Assembly: GCA_034401795.1 (NCBI GenBank) | Contig: CM067366.1 | Location: 78,483,470 to 78,547,469 of the forward strand | DNA from: Chaetoderma sp. LZ-2023a | Lineage: Eukaryota > Mollusca > Caudofoveata > Chaetodermatida > Chaetodermatidae | Direction of reading: 5' to 3' | DNA length: 64,000 bases | Part shown: positions 1 through 9,905 of the stretch, in pieces | Layout of the letters: every line of letters begins with the position of its first letter | Numbering within the stretch: position 1 is the first letter of the stretch | Translations under genes and position numbers: made by a program | Notes under the pieces: model-generated | Database searches by the model: none | What the model saw: only the letters and a program-made list of their open reading frames with translations | What the model was told of the DNA's origin: nothing

Positions 1-2219
1 CTTACAATATTAAGAATCTGTCATACCTGCGACTTGATTTGAAAGGGGTAATTATCCAAAGTGAACATGCTATAATTACTGCATTCAAAATGGGTTAAAA
101 ATGACAACCTGTTAATCATCAATCATTAATTGATCATTGGTTAGTATATAAAACCAATCATCGATCCCAAAAATAATACCAATTCCCAACACTAGGTCTA
201 GCACTATGGATATAATACTAACAAGAGCGATCAGAGATTGTAGAACCTCGCCCTCCTGTTTTTGTCACATTGTAAAGCATTTCCAGATTTTCCAGATTTG
301 TTTCGGATCATGCATAAAGGTGTGGAATCCTAGTGTATAGTTAGATCGCCTCTTGTGTTAAAATTTGAGCAAAATCGGACTAGTAGTTATCTTAGATATC
401 CATACATCCATGCTTTGATCCAAGCCAGATCCTCGTTCTTTTATCCGGACCGTGGCCAGTCTGCAAATTCTCATGCATGACAAGTTCCTTCCTTGTGTTA
501 AAATTTGAGCCAAATCGGATCACTAGTTTTTTTTAGATACAGGTGCGGAGACAGGCACGCGCAGTCACACACACACAGACCTCATTACAATACCCTCTTC
601 CCATTACAGGCCGAGTGTTGCCTTAGGCAGCCTTCCAATCCAAGGGATACAAGGTCAAAATACTGTATAATAATCCTTTGAATAGCCAAGCCAACCAAAA
701 CTCTCAATTGTAACAATCTTAAGATATATCTATTTACAGGCCAACAAACGACTATTTTGGAATTTTTACCTCTGGAATGATTGGCACAATAATCAAGGCA
801 GTCCTTCCAATAGTAAATTTTCAAAATTAGTTTTGGCTTGGTTTGCAAATGGACACTCTCTAAGGAAAACTGGAAAAGTAAAATCAGTAAATGGTTAAAG
901 ACGAAGCCTAATCACTGAATCTGCCAAGAAAGGGATAGGACCATTAGATTCATAACATAAGAAAAATGCACTTGTCATTAGGCCTGCTGACTAATGGCCC
1001 ATGCAGGTTAAGCCTATAATGAACACGATGGCCAAACTGGAAACTGAAGTGGTCTTGTGGAATACTTATTTGGAGGATAAAAGATGACTATCTTTGAAAA
1101 TTTATGACTGGAATGACTGGTCCAGTCATTCCAGTCCTAAATTTTCAAAAAAGTCTTATCTTGCCTTACAAATTGACATTCAAAAATGAAACATTTAGAT
1201 TTTCTTGACCAAATTTGAACATTAAGGGGCTAAAGCTGAGTACTTAGCTGGCATGCCACTTTAAGGCCTTTGGAGTGGTATTGAAAAATGCCTATTTGCT
1301 GGCCAAGAGGCTATTTTTTGAAATTGTTTCACTGGAAGACTGGCTCGATAAGCTAGCCAGTAATTCCAGTAGCAAATCTTTTGCAAATGGACATTCTCCA
1401 CTGCAGAGTGCAGACAGAGCCTGGTTTTGGTCGGCTTGACCATGAAATGGTTAAAGGGTTGTGACGCTGACAGCTTTGCCAGAAATGTAAAAAATTTGAG
1501 ACCGATCAACGACCAACTTATTATAATCGCAACTAAAAAACTCCCAGATATTTGACCGGAATACTGTCATCATAAATATTTACAACCTGCATTTGTGGAA
1601 ACACACCACAAAAAACCCAAATAAGCCTAATGAGCGAATATGAACAAGAATGGACATTTAAATTATATTTGCAAAGCAAACATGAGGACCAAGGGGCCTG
1701 TATCGCTCACCTGGAACACAGGCATTTCAACATCGACCATTTCAATATTGTAAGTGAGCAACATAAAATGATCCGAATATAAATCAAACGTGCGACGAAA
1801 TTTGCTTGAATGCCCGATAATTAAAACTCAGTGGATCGCTTCTTGTGTTGGAGAGCTAGCAAAACACTTTTGTGATTTGAGACGCATGACATAACGATTA
1901 CGTTATTTACATTTTGAAAAACCACTATCTTTAAGATTGAAAATCCTCAATTATTCGATTACTTAGTTTTGTAATCGTCCACGTGATGCGCATATTTTAA
2001 AGAATAATCACGATTAATCGAATAATTGTGCAAGCCTACAACCAACTTCCATTGAACAAACTTGCTTCAGCTGTGGCCTTATTGCCCTTCATGGATGACC
2101 TTTCATGAGTTTTGAATGCACCTTTCCATTTTTAGCTATGCCCCGCCCATCACTAGCTAAGCTCCACCCACACCTCGCCGTGTTGGGATTGATCGATCCC
2201 TGAATGCCCTAGCTATCAA

Positions 2220-2345
2220 TTTCCTGAAAACTATACAGGGAAGCTGTTGAATATTTTGTAACTAATTTGACTGGGCGCTGTTGTTGCCTATGGCAGCAAC
2301 AGCGTCCAGTCAAATTAGTTTCAAAATATTCAACAGAATATTTAT
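2220..2345. repeat. Palindromic MITE-like repeat, family B
   Basis: This is a near-perfect palindrome whose arms read CTGTTGAATATTTTG... and ...CAAAATATTCAACAG around a GCTGTTGTTGCC/GGCAGCAACAGC core. Related copies occur at about 4960-5055, 20460-20515, 21970-22030, 22930-22995, 41145-41365, 41990-42060, 50640-50880, 51220-51305, 56000-56060, 56262-56370 and 58570-58680. Several copies are followed by a shared tail containing ATCGATCCCAAC and GCTTAGCTAGAGATGGGC-like text. Confidence 0.8.
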
Positions 2346-2581
2346 TAAATCGTAAGAGCAAACAATTTGTACAACAATGAATAGACCATCTTCAAATATG
2401 CGTTCGTGACGTACTTATCGATGTCATTCATGATGTCATTCATTATGATGTCATTGTACACATCACGCAGTTCATTATGATGTCAAACTCTGGAAAGGTG
2501 AATTGATCCCCCAAGCGGATACTGAAAAGAAAATTCTTTAATGCATTGTTTTAAATGCATTAAAAAAATTTCTTTTCATCA

Positions 2582-2649
2582 GCCCATCAGCCATCTTGGA
2601 TTTTGCCCGACCTTTTTAGGTTGGGCAAAATTCAAGATGGCTGATGGGC
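2582..2649. repeat. Long near-perfect hairpin
   Basis: A 32-bp stem (2582-2613 with 2618-2649) has two mismatches and a TTTT loop. Another hairpin lies directly upstream at 2523-2578, with a stem of about 24 bp that starts TGAAAAGAAA and ends TTTCTTTTCA. There are no coding signs, so this is most likely a fold-back repeat. Confidence 0.8.
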
Positions 2650-3964
2650 AAATTGGCTGATCGACTTTCTTTGAACCTGAATCCCTATGACCTAAGAATA
2701 CTTCCTGCCACATATACTTGAAATCAACCAAGCGGTTCTCGAGAAGACGTTTAAAATTTCCTATTGCTTTAATATAGGAGTGTTTTGCAGGAAAAAAGAT
2801 CCAAGATGGGTACCAAAACGTTTATCTGACAGTTTCAAAAATGGCAAATTGGAATCAGAATACATAAAACACCTATATAAAACCAATTTCGGCTTCAAAA
2901 TCCATCAAATAAAAAAACCCAATATGGCCGCCAAACACGCTAGATATTGATTGGCCCACAACGGCCAGGTTTTTTGATGCATAAACTTCCCTTGACCAAA
3001 GGTCAATGGCCCTTATTCTCTAATCATACCTCCCAAATTTGGCCTGATCCATTCAATGATTCTGGAGAAATTGTTTTCACGAAAACTAAGTCAACCAAGA
3101 TGGCCGCTGAAGCATTTATCTAAACAATTTCCATTGAACAAACTTGGTTCAGGGCAATTCCGTGAACAGGTTAACCACAATACTATTCAAAGCTCAGTGT
3201 AGCCTGATAAATGTTGTATCATTTAGTTGGAAATTTATTAGAGATTACAAATATTAACAATTTCTTTGGTTTTGAAAAAGTTTTTTTGAGTAAAAATTGG
3301 AAGGAATGTAGGTATATGGATTCTTTAAAAAAAATACTGATTTAAACACAAGATCTTTGCACCGTAACCTATTACCCAGAGAATGAGTGATAAGTTGAAA
3401 TGATTTAAATTTGTAACATAGAATACATCCATTTTAATATATCCAAGAAATTTTTTACCACCGATGGCTATGAGGAAAATGGGAAACTTTGAAATATGAC
3501 TTAGTTCGCTAATGTACGTCCGGTACCAACATTTTTTTTTTCATATTCAGTCTATAAAGCTTTGGGAATCAAGGTATATTATGCTTTTGATAAATTAGTT
3601 TTGGTAGCTCTAAGAATTGATAGCTAGATTAATTATATTCATCTGAAAATTTTCTATGAATCCTGGTGCCGGATGTACTCTATTTTGTACGTCCGGCACC
3701 ATAAATGACTTTAGGTTGATTTAGTTTTTTAAATTTTATCGGATTCTCTGCCTATCTATGAGCAAGTCACTGCACTATAGAAGTTTGTGGACGCTGATCT
3801 ACCTGACTTTGAAGGAATTTGCCACGGTTGGCTTGAACAAGCTACGTGTATGTTATGGTAAGAAACCTAATTACCATTATTATTAATCTAGTTAGATAAA
3901 ATGTATTTGAAATTTACCATAGGCATAAATTAAACTGTGTTGTTGGAAACCGTGGCCAATCAAC

Positions 3965-4425
3965 TTTGATTAATTAATCAAAAGGTGAATTGTTTCAGCA
4001 ATGTATCGTGCAAGGTATGTTAATTAATCCAAAGTTGAATTGTTTCAGCAATGTATCGTGCAAGGTATAGTAATTATTCAAAGTTGAATTGTTTCAGTAA
4101 TGTATCGTGCAAGGTATATTAATTAATCAAAAGTTGAATTGTTTCAGCAATGTATTGTGCAAGGTATATATATATTAATTAACATACCTTGCACGATACA
4201 TTACTGAAACAATTCAACTTTGATTAATTAATATACCTTGCACGATACATTGCTGAAACAATTCAACTTTGATTAATTAATATACCTTGCACGATACATT
4301 ACTAAAACAATTCAACTTTGATCAATTAACATACCTTGCACGACACATTACTGAAACAATTCAACTTTGATTAATTAATATACCTTGCACAATACATTAC
4401 TGAAACAATTCAACTTTTAAGTAAT
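3965..4425. repeat. Tandem array of about 50-bp units that switches orientation
   Basis: Units containing GAATTGTTTCAGCAATGTAT recur at about 3984, 4034, 4083 and 4133 on the plus strand. The same unit then appears reverse-complemented five times, near 4210, 4259, 4309, 4358 and 4408. The turning point is an AT-rich stretch (TATATATATTAATTAA) near 4175-4190. The whole array is a large imperfect palindrome made of short tandem repeats. Confidence 0.9.
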
Positions 4426-5936
4426 AAATATACTTTGCACAAAACAAAGCTGATTACCTCTGACATGGTCATTTCATAGCTTAGATCTAGCTCACTTATT
4501 GGATGGAGTACAATGTTGCGATCAACTTGATGATACCTTGGTTTCACCAACATCGTGATCAGATTATTCTGATATACATTTTCAAGTTTAACACCTTGGA
4601 CACAACATACTAACATCAGCTGTATATAATATCTAGATACATGTGCACCGTTTTCAATACCAAAGTTTAAGATGAATATCCATATTTTGAAACCTTACTG
4701 TATTGCCCACTTCGGGCATAGAACCCATTGTGTGAAATGTCATTAATTTCTGTTTTAATTCTGGATGTTTTCACTTTCGTTGTGAGTTTTAGCTCGTCTA
4801 ATGATACAGGTCCATTGGGACTCTTGTTTAATTTTATTGCAAACTGTTAGATTGACAATGATACATTTTTGCTACGATTTGTTCATGTGGTACCACAATG
4901 TCATACTGTAACCCTTTTACTTTTGAGATTCCATTATCTAAATTTCAAGTCATCTATACAGGTATGCTGTTGAATATTTTGAAATTAGTTGGACTGGAAT
5001 ATGTTGCTAGGCAGCAAACAGCTCCCGGTCAAATTAGTTTCAAATTATTCAACAGGATATTACTTTGTACATGTACATCATAAGGAATTTATAATTTATG
5101 AATAAAGTGCAAACTCCAGTATAATTCAAACCCATCATCATAGCTTTGATAACTTTACAGAAAATTGTATTGGAAGTCGACAAATGTGAAAAATCTGCAT
5201 TTTGCGAGTACGTCCGGCACCATGCCTTTATCATGCTCTGTACCCCAATTAAAAGGCCTGTCTTACCAATCAAGAGTGGGAATTATAATGTGCTTAGGGG
5301 CTGACGGCTTATCTGCAGGAAGAATTACTGGTGCATAAATAGTACATTAATAGGGCATCAAAACATGTGTCCCATTTGTACATCCGGCACCACGGAATTG
5401 CCCTTCAGCTGTTGCCCTAGATGCTGTTGTATGAGCTTTGAATCGATTCCCCAAGCGGCTTCGGAGATTTTTTCAAAGAGGTTTCTAAAATTGGTATGGG
5501 AGCTTTTGGTGAGAAAATTATCCAATATGGTCGGCAAACATGCTATATTTTGACTGTCCATCAGTGGCTATGTTTCTTTACCTGTCAACTTCTTTTGAAC
5601 AAACTTTAATGACGCGTAGTCTCTAATCATATCTCTCAAATTTTGGCCCAATCCGTTCTGGAGAAGTCATCTTCGTGAAATCTTGATCATCCGATGGCCA
5701 CCAAACCGTTTATGCGACAGTTTCAAAAATAGCGAATTTGAAATCAGATTACCCAAAAACCTATATAAAACCAATTTTGGCTTCAAAATCCTTAAAATTA
5801 AAAAATCCAATATGGAGATAGCCGCTTCAAGACACAATGCTGCAGTTCTGTTACTGAGTATTTAAGATGGGGATCTGGACTCATAGGATTAGCTTTTCAT
5901 CCAGAAACAACGCTTTATACGGTTTTTATCCAACCA

Positions 5937-6019
5937 GATGTGGGTGTGACCATTGATGGAAGATTGTCTTTCGAAGAGCACATAAGCGAAAAAGTCAACA
6001 CGGCAAGGCGGATAATGCA
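5937..6019 (+). pseudogene. CR1/L2-like LINE reverse-transcriptase scrap
   Basis: The plus strand encodes a short peptide around GVTIDGRLSFEEHISEKV. This matches the stretch that follows the catalytic core of CR1/L2-type LINE reverse transcriptases, which typically read LGVTID..LSF..HI. It lies just inside the left inverted-repeat arm and has no readable continuation. After it, 6040-6190 is non-coding and rich in short GGTAACC/GGCAACC motifs. The fragment is too short for family assignment. Confidence 0.55.
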
Positions 6020-6204
6020 GGGGTGTAAAGTTAGATTTTTTATGATAACCTACAGTAGGTCTCGCAAATGCACATATGGCAACCTCATGGTAGGTTACGC
6101 AATAACAAATGGTAGGTAACCCATGGTAACCTTTGGCAACACATGGCAACCTTTGGTAACCAATAATATATAGGCTACCCGGTCAGCAGTAAATCTGAAC
6201 TAAA

Positions 6205-7077
6205 TCATGAAATAAATAATATTGAACTTGAACGGCGAGTACCAGATAGAGCATGATATTGTGCATACGATAACATGTAAATGAGTCCGACTCGCTGAAG
6301 CAGTTTAACAGGACCCTTGACTTTGGAGACATGTAACACACCATCTACCCATAGGATGCCCTCCTGGAGGTTAACAGCTTCTACTGGTCCATCGAATGGA
6401 CGACGCGGCAGGAGCGTTCCACCTGTAACCCCGATCCAGTGACCCACCCTCGTCAGGGAGACGCCTTCACCTATGTAGGTGAGGAAGGATGATCCCCGAT
6501 TGTAGAGCTTTTGAACTGTCCCATCCTTTTTCACAGTAGTGGAGAGGGGAGTAACCTCTATGTCAATGACTGCGGGAGGCATATATAGGGGCAACCATGT
6601 TTGCCAGTCACCCCCAGGTCCAGCGGGGTACCACACTTCATTCTTCTCAAATATGAACTGCAGGTTTTTTGCCAGGGTCAATAGTAGACCATCATGGGCC
6701 ATCGGCGGGACACCGCTTGAATACGGTTTGACCAGATGAAAGCTGAGGTCGTTATTTAGGATGTTGATGTCTGCCACCTCTGTATCCGAAAGCTCAAACA
6801 ATGTCTCAAGGATGTACTTCCTCTTCGGGAAATCGTACCGAAACACAATCTTGTGGCCATCTATGTTGCAACCCAGGCGCTCCTTCGACACATCCTTGAG
6901 GTCTGTGAGCAGCTCCACCCCATCACCACCAATGGGGTGGAGGGAGAATGCCTTTGAGTTTGCTTCGTACTGTAGGGCGAATGACTTGCCATCGCTCTCT
7001 TCTACCTTGCCAGCATCAACTGCGTACACATCTGCCAGGTCAGCAAGACCAGTCGAGTGAGCAAATATGGGTTCCAT
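6205..7077 (-). CDS. Open 290-codon ORF of unknown function in the Polinton remnant
   Basis: The ORF is uninterrupted and starts with MEPIFAHSTG. I recognise no domain, signal peptide or membrane segment. It looks like a soluble beta-rich protein (many short V/I/L strands, GVTGG turns). It sits at one edge of the Polinton remnant and is read away from the plus-strand genes. All plus-strand neighbours carry stops or frameshifts, while this ORF does not. That could mean recent decay, chance survival or selection; the sequence alone cannot separate these. By position it may be a structural or accessory Polinton protein. That is inference from context. Confidence 0.55.
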   Translation of the reverse strand: MEPIFAHSTGLADLADVYAVDAGKVEESDGKSFALQYEANSKAFSLHPIGGDGVELLTDLKDVSKERLGCNIDGHKIVFRYDFPKRKYILETLFELSDTEVADINILNNDLSFHLVKPYSSGVPPMAHDGLLLTLAKNLQFIFEKNEVWYPAGPGGDWQTWLPLYMPPAVIDIEVTPLSTTVKKDGTVQKLYNRGSSFLTYIGEGVSLTRVGHWIGVTGGTLLPRRPFDGPVEAVNLQEGILWVDGVLHVSKVKGPVKLLQRVGLIYMLSYAQYHALSGTRRSSSILFIS

Positions 7078-7125
7078 AGCACGCTATAGGAGGGGTTTAA
7101 ACAGTTTATATATAAACATATAACC

Positions 7126-7504
7126 ATGCCGATTGTCCGACTGCTGCTCTCCGGTGGTGAGAACGTAATCTCACCCTCTCTAGAGGGGAGACGGGTGGTA
7201 CAGTACCGTGTAGAATGGGTCCTCTTCGAGGTGCCCCAGCGGGGCTAAAACATACATACACGCCGATGTGCTATATCAACCTCCGGGCCGTGCACACAGC
7301 AGCTCACTGGTAGAAGTCGGTCGGGACGTGATAGAGTATCTCCCAGGTGCCAACAGCAACCTATGGAAAGCTATCAGTCCTAGCCTGTTTACACCTGTAA
7401 ATCACCTGTTTGACAGCCTCTCCATTAACATATATGCCAGCACGGATGGGATATCGGATGCCCATTTAGAGTTTACACTCTTATTACTCATTGATCTGAC
7501 ATGA
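7126..7504 (+). pseudogene. Broken small Polinton gene of unknown function
   Basis: An ATG at 7126 opens a frame (MPIVRLLLSGGENV...) that meets TAA near 7247. A second frame from about 7268 carries on in the same style (LVEVGRDVIEYLPGANSN...) and ends with TGA at 7502-7504. A single frameshift explains the pair, giving an ancestral protein of roughly 125 residues. The stop overlaps the next start (ATGA), as in compact viral-type gene packing. I do not recognise the family. Context suggests a Polinton structural protein. Confidence 0.5.
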
Positions 7505-7779
7505 TATCACACCAGGAATATCTGACCTTTGCCGAGATGATGAAGCGCCCGCTACAGGGTTGGCCCTTCATGACTCCTGCACAGATAAAGGCCCAGAGGC
7601 TCGCACTGCAACAAGAAGGAGAGTGACTACAGCGGGAGAGCTGGTATCAACAGAATGCGAGCATTGCAAGGAGGCGAAGGAACAGTGAAGGTTCCCGATA
7701 CTGGCAGGCCCTCCTGGGGGAGAGTAAGTGGGACGCAGGAGTCTTGACAGACGACGATGAGCCAATATGTCTACGATGA
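7501..7779 (+). pseudogene. Broken small Polinton ORF
   Basis: An ATG at 7501 overlaps the stop of the preceding gene. The frame runs 41 codons, meets TGA at 7624-7626, then stays open in the same frame to TGA at 7777-7779. The peptide is charged, with Q/R-rich stretches, and has no recognisable domain. It is probably one small gene of about 90 codons with one internal stop. Confidence 0.45.
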
Positions 7780-8062
7780 TGTCACAGACGAGGATGGGCC
7801 AGATGCCTTACAGTAGGAAGAGGAGATGGCGCAGAAGTATAAGACGAAGAAAGCCATCCAGCGGCGGACCTACTATCTTGGTCATAAGGTGAAGTTCCAG
7901 ATGTCACGTCTCAGAAAGCTACTGGCACCCGACATAGTGCTGGATATCCTCTGTCTAAGAGACGTCTGTCTCGACACCAGCAAGCTGGCACGGTTTGCCA
8001 GGCTCTCCAAAATGAACCCTTCTATGACTCATGAGCAAATTCTGCAGGTGATGCAGGTTTAA
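7757..8062 (+). pseudogene. Small basic Polinton ORF with one in-frame TAG
   Basis: An ATG at 7757 starts a frame interrupted only by TAG at 7814-7816. It continues through an ATG at 7826 to the stop at 8060-8062. The downstream part (MAQKYKTKKAIQRRTYYLGH...) is basic at its N terminus and helical afterwards. The start overlaps the end of the previous ORF in another frame. Function is unknown. The 78-codon downstream part could still be translated from 7826. Confidence 0.45.
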
Positions 8063-8076
8063 TCTCCAGGTATACT

Positions 8077-8692
8077 ATGGCAAAATCAGATTGGCGAAAG
8101 CAACCAGAACTATACCGTTCTGACAGCTGACGAGGGCGGTACCATCCACGGCTGGTGACTCCAGCAGATAGATACCATCAGTCAGAATCTCATCCATGAG
8201 GCAGAAATGTACAGCAGAACGTGCAGGCGATATAAGACAACCTACAACGTCCTCACGCATACAACCACTGCTGCGGGTGTAATTGGAGCCAGTGCTGGGG
8301 TGGCAGCTGTGGCCACTCTCACTACAGGGGTTGGTGCCATCATCGCCATCCCGATGGGTGGCATGATACTAGCCACCACTGTCTTGGCCACGGGCTTGGG
8401 GGTGGGGCAGCGGCAGATCACAAGGAGGCTGGAGAAGTGTGTTAAGTATGTGGCACTGGCACAGAGTATGCTACGAACTATCGACGAGGCTGTCAGCAAA
8501 GCTTTCGAGGATGGCCAGGTCACTGATGAAGAGTACTGCCATATATTGTAGGTCCAAGCCCTGTACCGCACAGAGAAACCTAAAGTGTGAGAGCAATGCC
8601 TCAAAGGGCGGGTTGATATGGAGGAGTTAAAAAACGAGATGTTACAGCGAGGTGGTCTCGCTGGTCTCTGGAGTCGAGACGACTACAAATAG
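8077..8692 (+). pseudogene. Broken Polinton membrane-protein gene
   Basis: The longest open piece (8207-8551) encodes a strongly hydrophobic Gly/Ala/Thr/Val-rich stretch, roughly residues 20-65 of that piece, long enough for one or two membrane spans. A basic, helical tail follows (ITRRLEKCVKYVALAQSM...). In the same frame the upstream sequence is open from about 8084 apart from TGA at 8156-8158. Downstream the frame passes TAG at 8549 and TGA near 8588 and ends at 8692. Metazoan Polintons often encode small hydrophobic proteins, so a Polinton membrane or virion-associated protein is the best guess. Confidence 0.5.
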
Positions 8693-8731
8693 TGTGCTGC
8701 CTGTAAGGTAGCTTTAAGAACACCAGTATAG

Positions 8732-9189
8732 ATGGCCTTCCCACTGAACCTCACGACAGTCATCCGGAGCCAACCGCCCCTCCTGGGTACACCCTTGACT
8801 GGCCTGAGAGGTCTACTGGATGATATACCAGAGCTAACACCGTTCTCCATCACAGTGGATGGACGGTCTCAAACCAGCTTCTCCGTCAACCCACGACCAC
8901 TGACCAACCGCCCCATCACCATCAAGGATGCGAAGCAAGCTCATATTTAGATGGTTGCTCCAAGCCTCTCATACTGGAATCAGCAGCTGAACTTTACCGT
9001 GTGGTGTGCCATGGCAGGACGTGGAGTAAGTTCCACCCTGCTTCATTCCAACAGGCTGGAGAGAATCTCAAGATAGGCAATCTCAGCCTGAGCCATATCA
9101 CTGTCGATGGCCAAACAGGGGCTACCGCCAGCCTCCAGCTACCAGAGGTGAAGAAGTCAGGGTTCTTTGGTTTGCTGTTTAGGTCTTGA
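8732..9189 (+). pseudogene. Broken Polinton ORFs, possibly capsid-related
   Basis: Frame 8732-8950 (MAFPLNLTTVIRSQ...) ends at TAG 8948-8950 and stays open in frame for about 40 more codons. That stretch contains LSYWNQQLNFTVWC, a signature I associate loosely with Polinton capsid-region proteins. A second frame (9001-9189) then takes over and ends with a Gly/Phe-rich tail. The pattern suggests one or two ancestral genes broken by a stop and a frameshift. The capsid assignment is weak, and no jelly-roll fold can be verified here. Confidence 0.35.
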
Positions 9190-9254
9190 CGTACTCGGTA
9201 ACGGGTAAAGAGTAATACTGTCATGAAACAGAAAAAAACCCAAACTACAGTACA

Positions 9255-9392
9255 GTGAAAGTCACCAAGAAAGCTAGTCAGACCACGTTCCTCATAACAC
9301 CTGAGTTACGGTTTCTCGATGTGCTGAACTACCTCGGCCCAGGAGTCTCGTATGCGGTATGGGTCAAAGCTTATGGGTGTACACAGGTTTAA
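9255..9392 (+). pseudogene. Fragment of protein-primed family B DNA polymerase
   Basis: Forty-five open codons contain FLDVLNYLGPGVSYAVWVKA and end in YGC. This resembles the conserved block of protein-primed family B polymerases of Polintons and related viruses, which typically reads FLD..NYL.PG.S...F..AYG. The rest of the expected gene of about 1000 codons is absent. The element therefore cannot encode its own replication polymerase and has suffered a large internal deletion. Confidence 0.6.
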
Positions 9393-9407
9393 GACCACAG
9401 GATAGTC

Positions 9408-9686
9408 ATGGCTTCCCGTGCATGTCTCATACAGATACTGGATGTACTAGACACTGTGTGTGCTGACACAGGCCCTCTACGATATCTTCTCAGCTGCTGC
9501 TGGGATTTCATGCTTGACACCTCCATCGTATCCTTTGTATCCGCCGGAGGTGCAGGATTCCCCGCTCTGCAGGCAAAAGAGCTGGTGCAGGAAGTACTGC
9601 CGTTTAGTCTCCCAGATATAGACGAGGCTACCGCCGACCAAGTGCTAACCATCCTCCGCACGTATGTCTGTACCATTCGACAGTAG
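9408..9686 (+). CDS. Open 92-codon ORF in the Polinton remnant, unknown
   Basis: The plus-strand ORF starts MASRACLIQILDVLD and is cysteine- and leucine-rich with acidic helices. No recognised domain was found. It follows the polymerase fragment after about 15 bp and overlaps the next ORF by 23 bp in another frame. It may be a truncated gene or a non-functional leftover. Confidence 0.3.
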   Translation: MASRACLIQILDVLDTVCADTGPLRYLLSCCWDFMLDTSIVSFVSAGGAGFPALQAKELVQEVLPFSLPDIDEATADQVLTILRTYVCTIRQ

Positions 9687-9905
9687 GCCGGCCGATGCTG
9701 GCCAGGTGGTGCTGATCATTACCCCATCAGGACACGGAGAAAACATCTTGCTGCGTGCTCTCCTGGCCGAACATCTACACTCTCAATGCATCCTTCTGGT
9801 GTCTGACTCCGCCGCTGAGGCGGTTGACAGTAATGATCAATGGTACAATGGCCCAATCACCAAGATGCAGAACCTGACAGACTGTCGGCCGCAACTTTTT
9901 TTCAT
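9664..9905 (+). pseudogene. Possible NTPase-like fragment in the Polinton remnant
   Basis: About 80 codons include LIITPSGHGENILLRALL, which resembles a P-loop context (hydrophobic strand, G-rich loop, helix) but lacks the Walker A lysine and Ser/Thr. It could be a decayed packaging-ATPase fragment or a coincidence. Beyond about 9905 this frame is the antisense of the opposite-strand ORF 9902-10669 and should not be read as coding. Confidence 0.25.

Larger units (their letters stand above)
1205..4852. repeat. 3.65-kb segment present only in the left arm
   Basis: This non-coding stretch is bounded by ATCTAAA/TTTAGAT microhomology relative to the right arm. It contains a MITE-like palindrome at about 1325-1375, a second palindrome family at 2220-2345, hairpins at 2523-2578 and 2582-2649, several GTACGTCCGGCACC-like motifs at 3510-3705, and an inverted tandem array at about 3965-4425. 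It is either an insertion into the left arm or a deletion from the right arm. I see no gene in it. Confidence 0.75.
1..5858 (+). repeat. Left arm of giant inverted repeat
   Basis: Bases 1-1204 and about 4853-5858 match the reverse complement of 19642-21965 nearly base for base. Base 1 pairs with about 21965 and base 5858 with about 19642. Identity by eye is about 95%. The arm carries about 3.65 kb (1205-4852) that the right arm lacks. It lacks about 125 bp present at about 21201-21325 of the right arm, and keeps about 30 bp near 5040-5070 that the right arm has lost. No long ORF was found. The homology runs to the first base, so the true outer end and any target duplication lie outside the window. 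Confidence 0.9.

Noticed and set aside
3965..4425. CRISPR-like array
   Set aside because: The units are contiguous, with no unique spacers, and reverse orientation midway. The genome is clearly eukaryotic.
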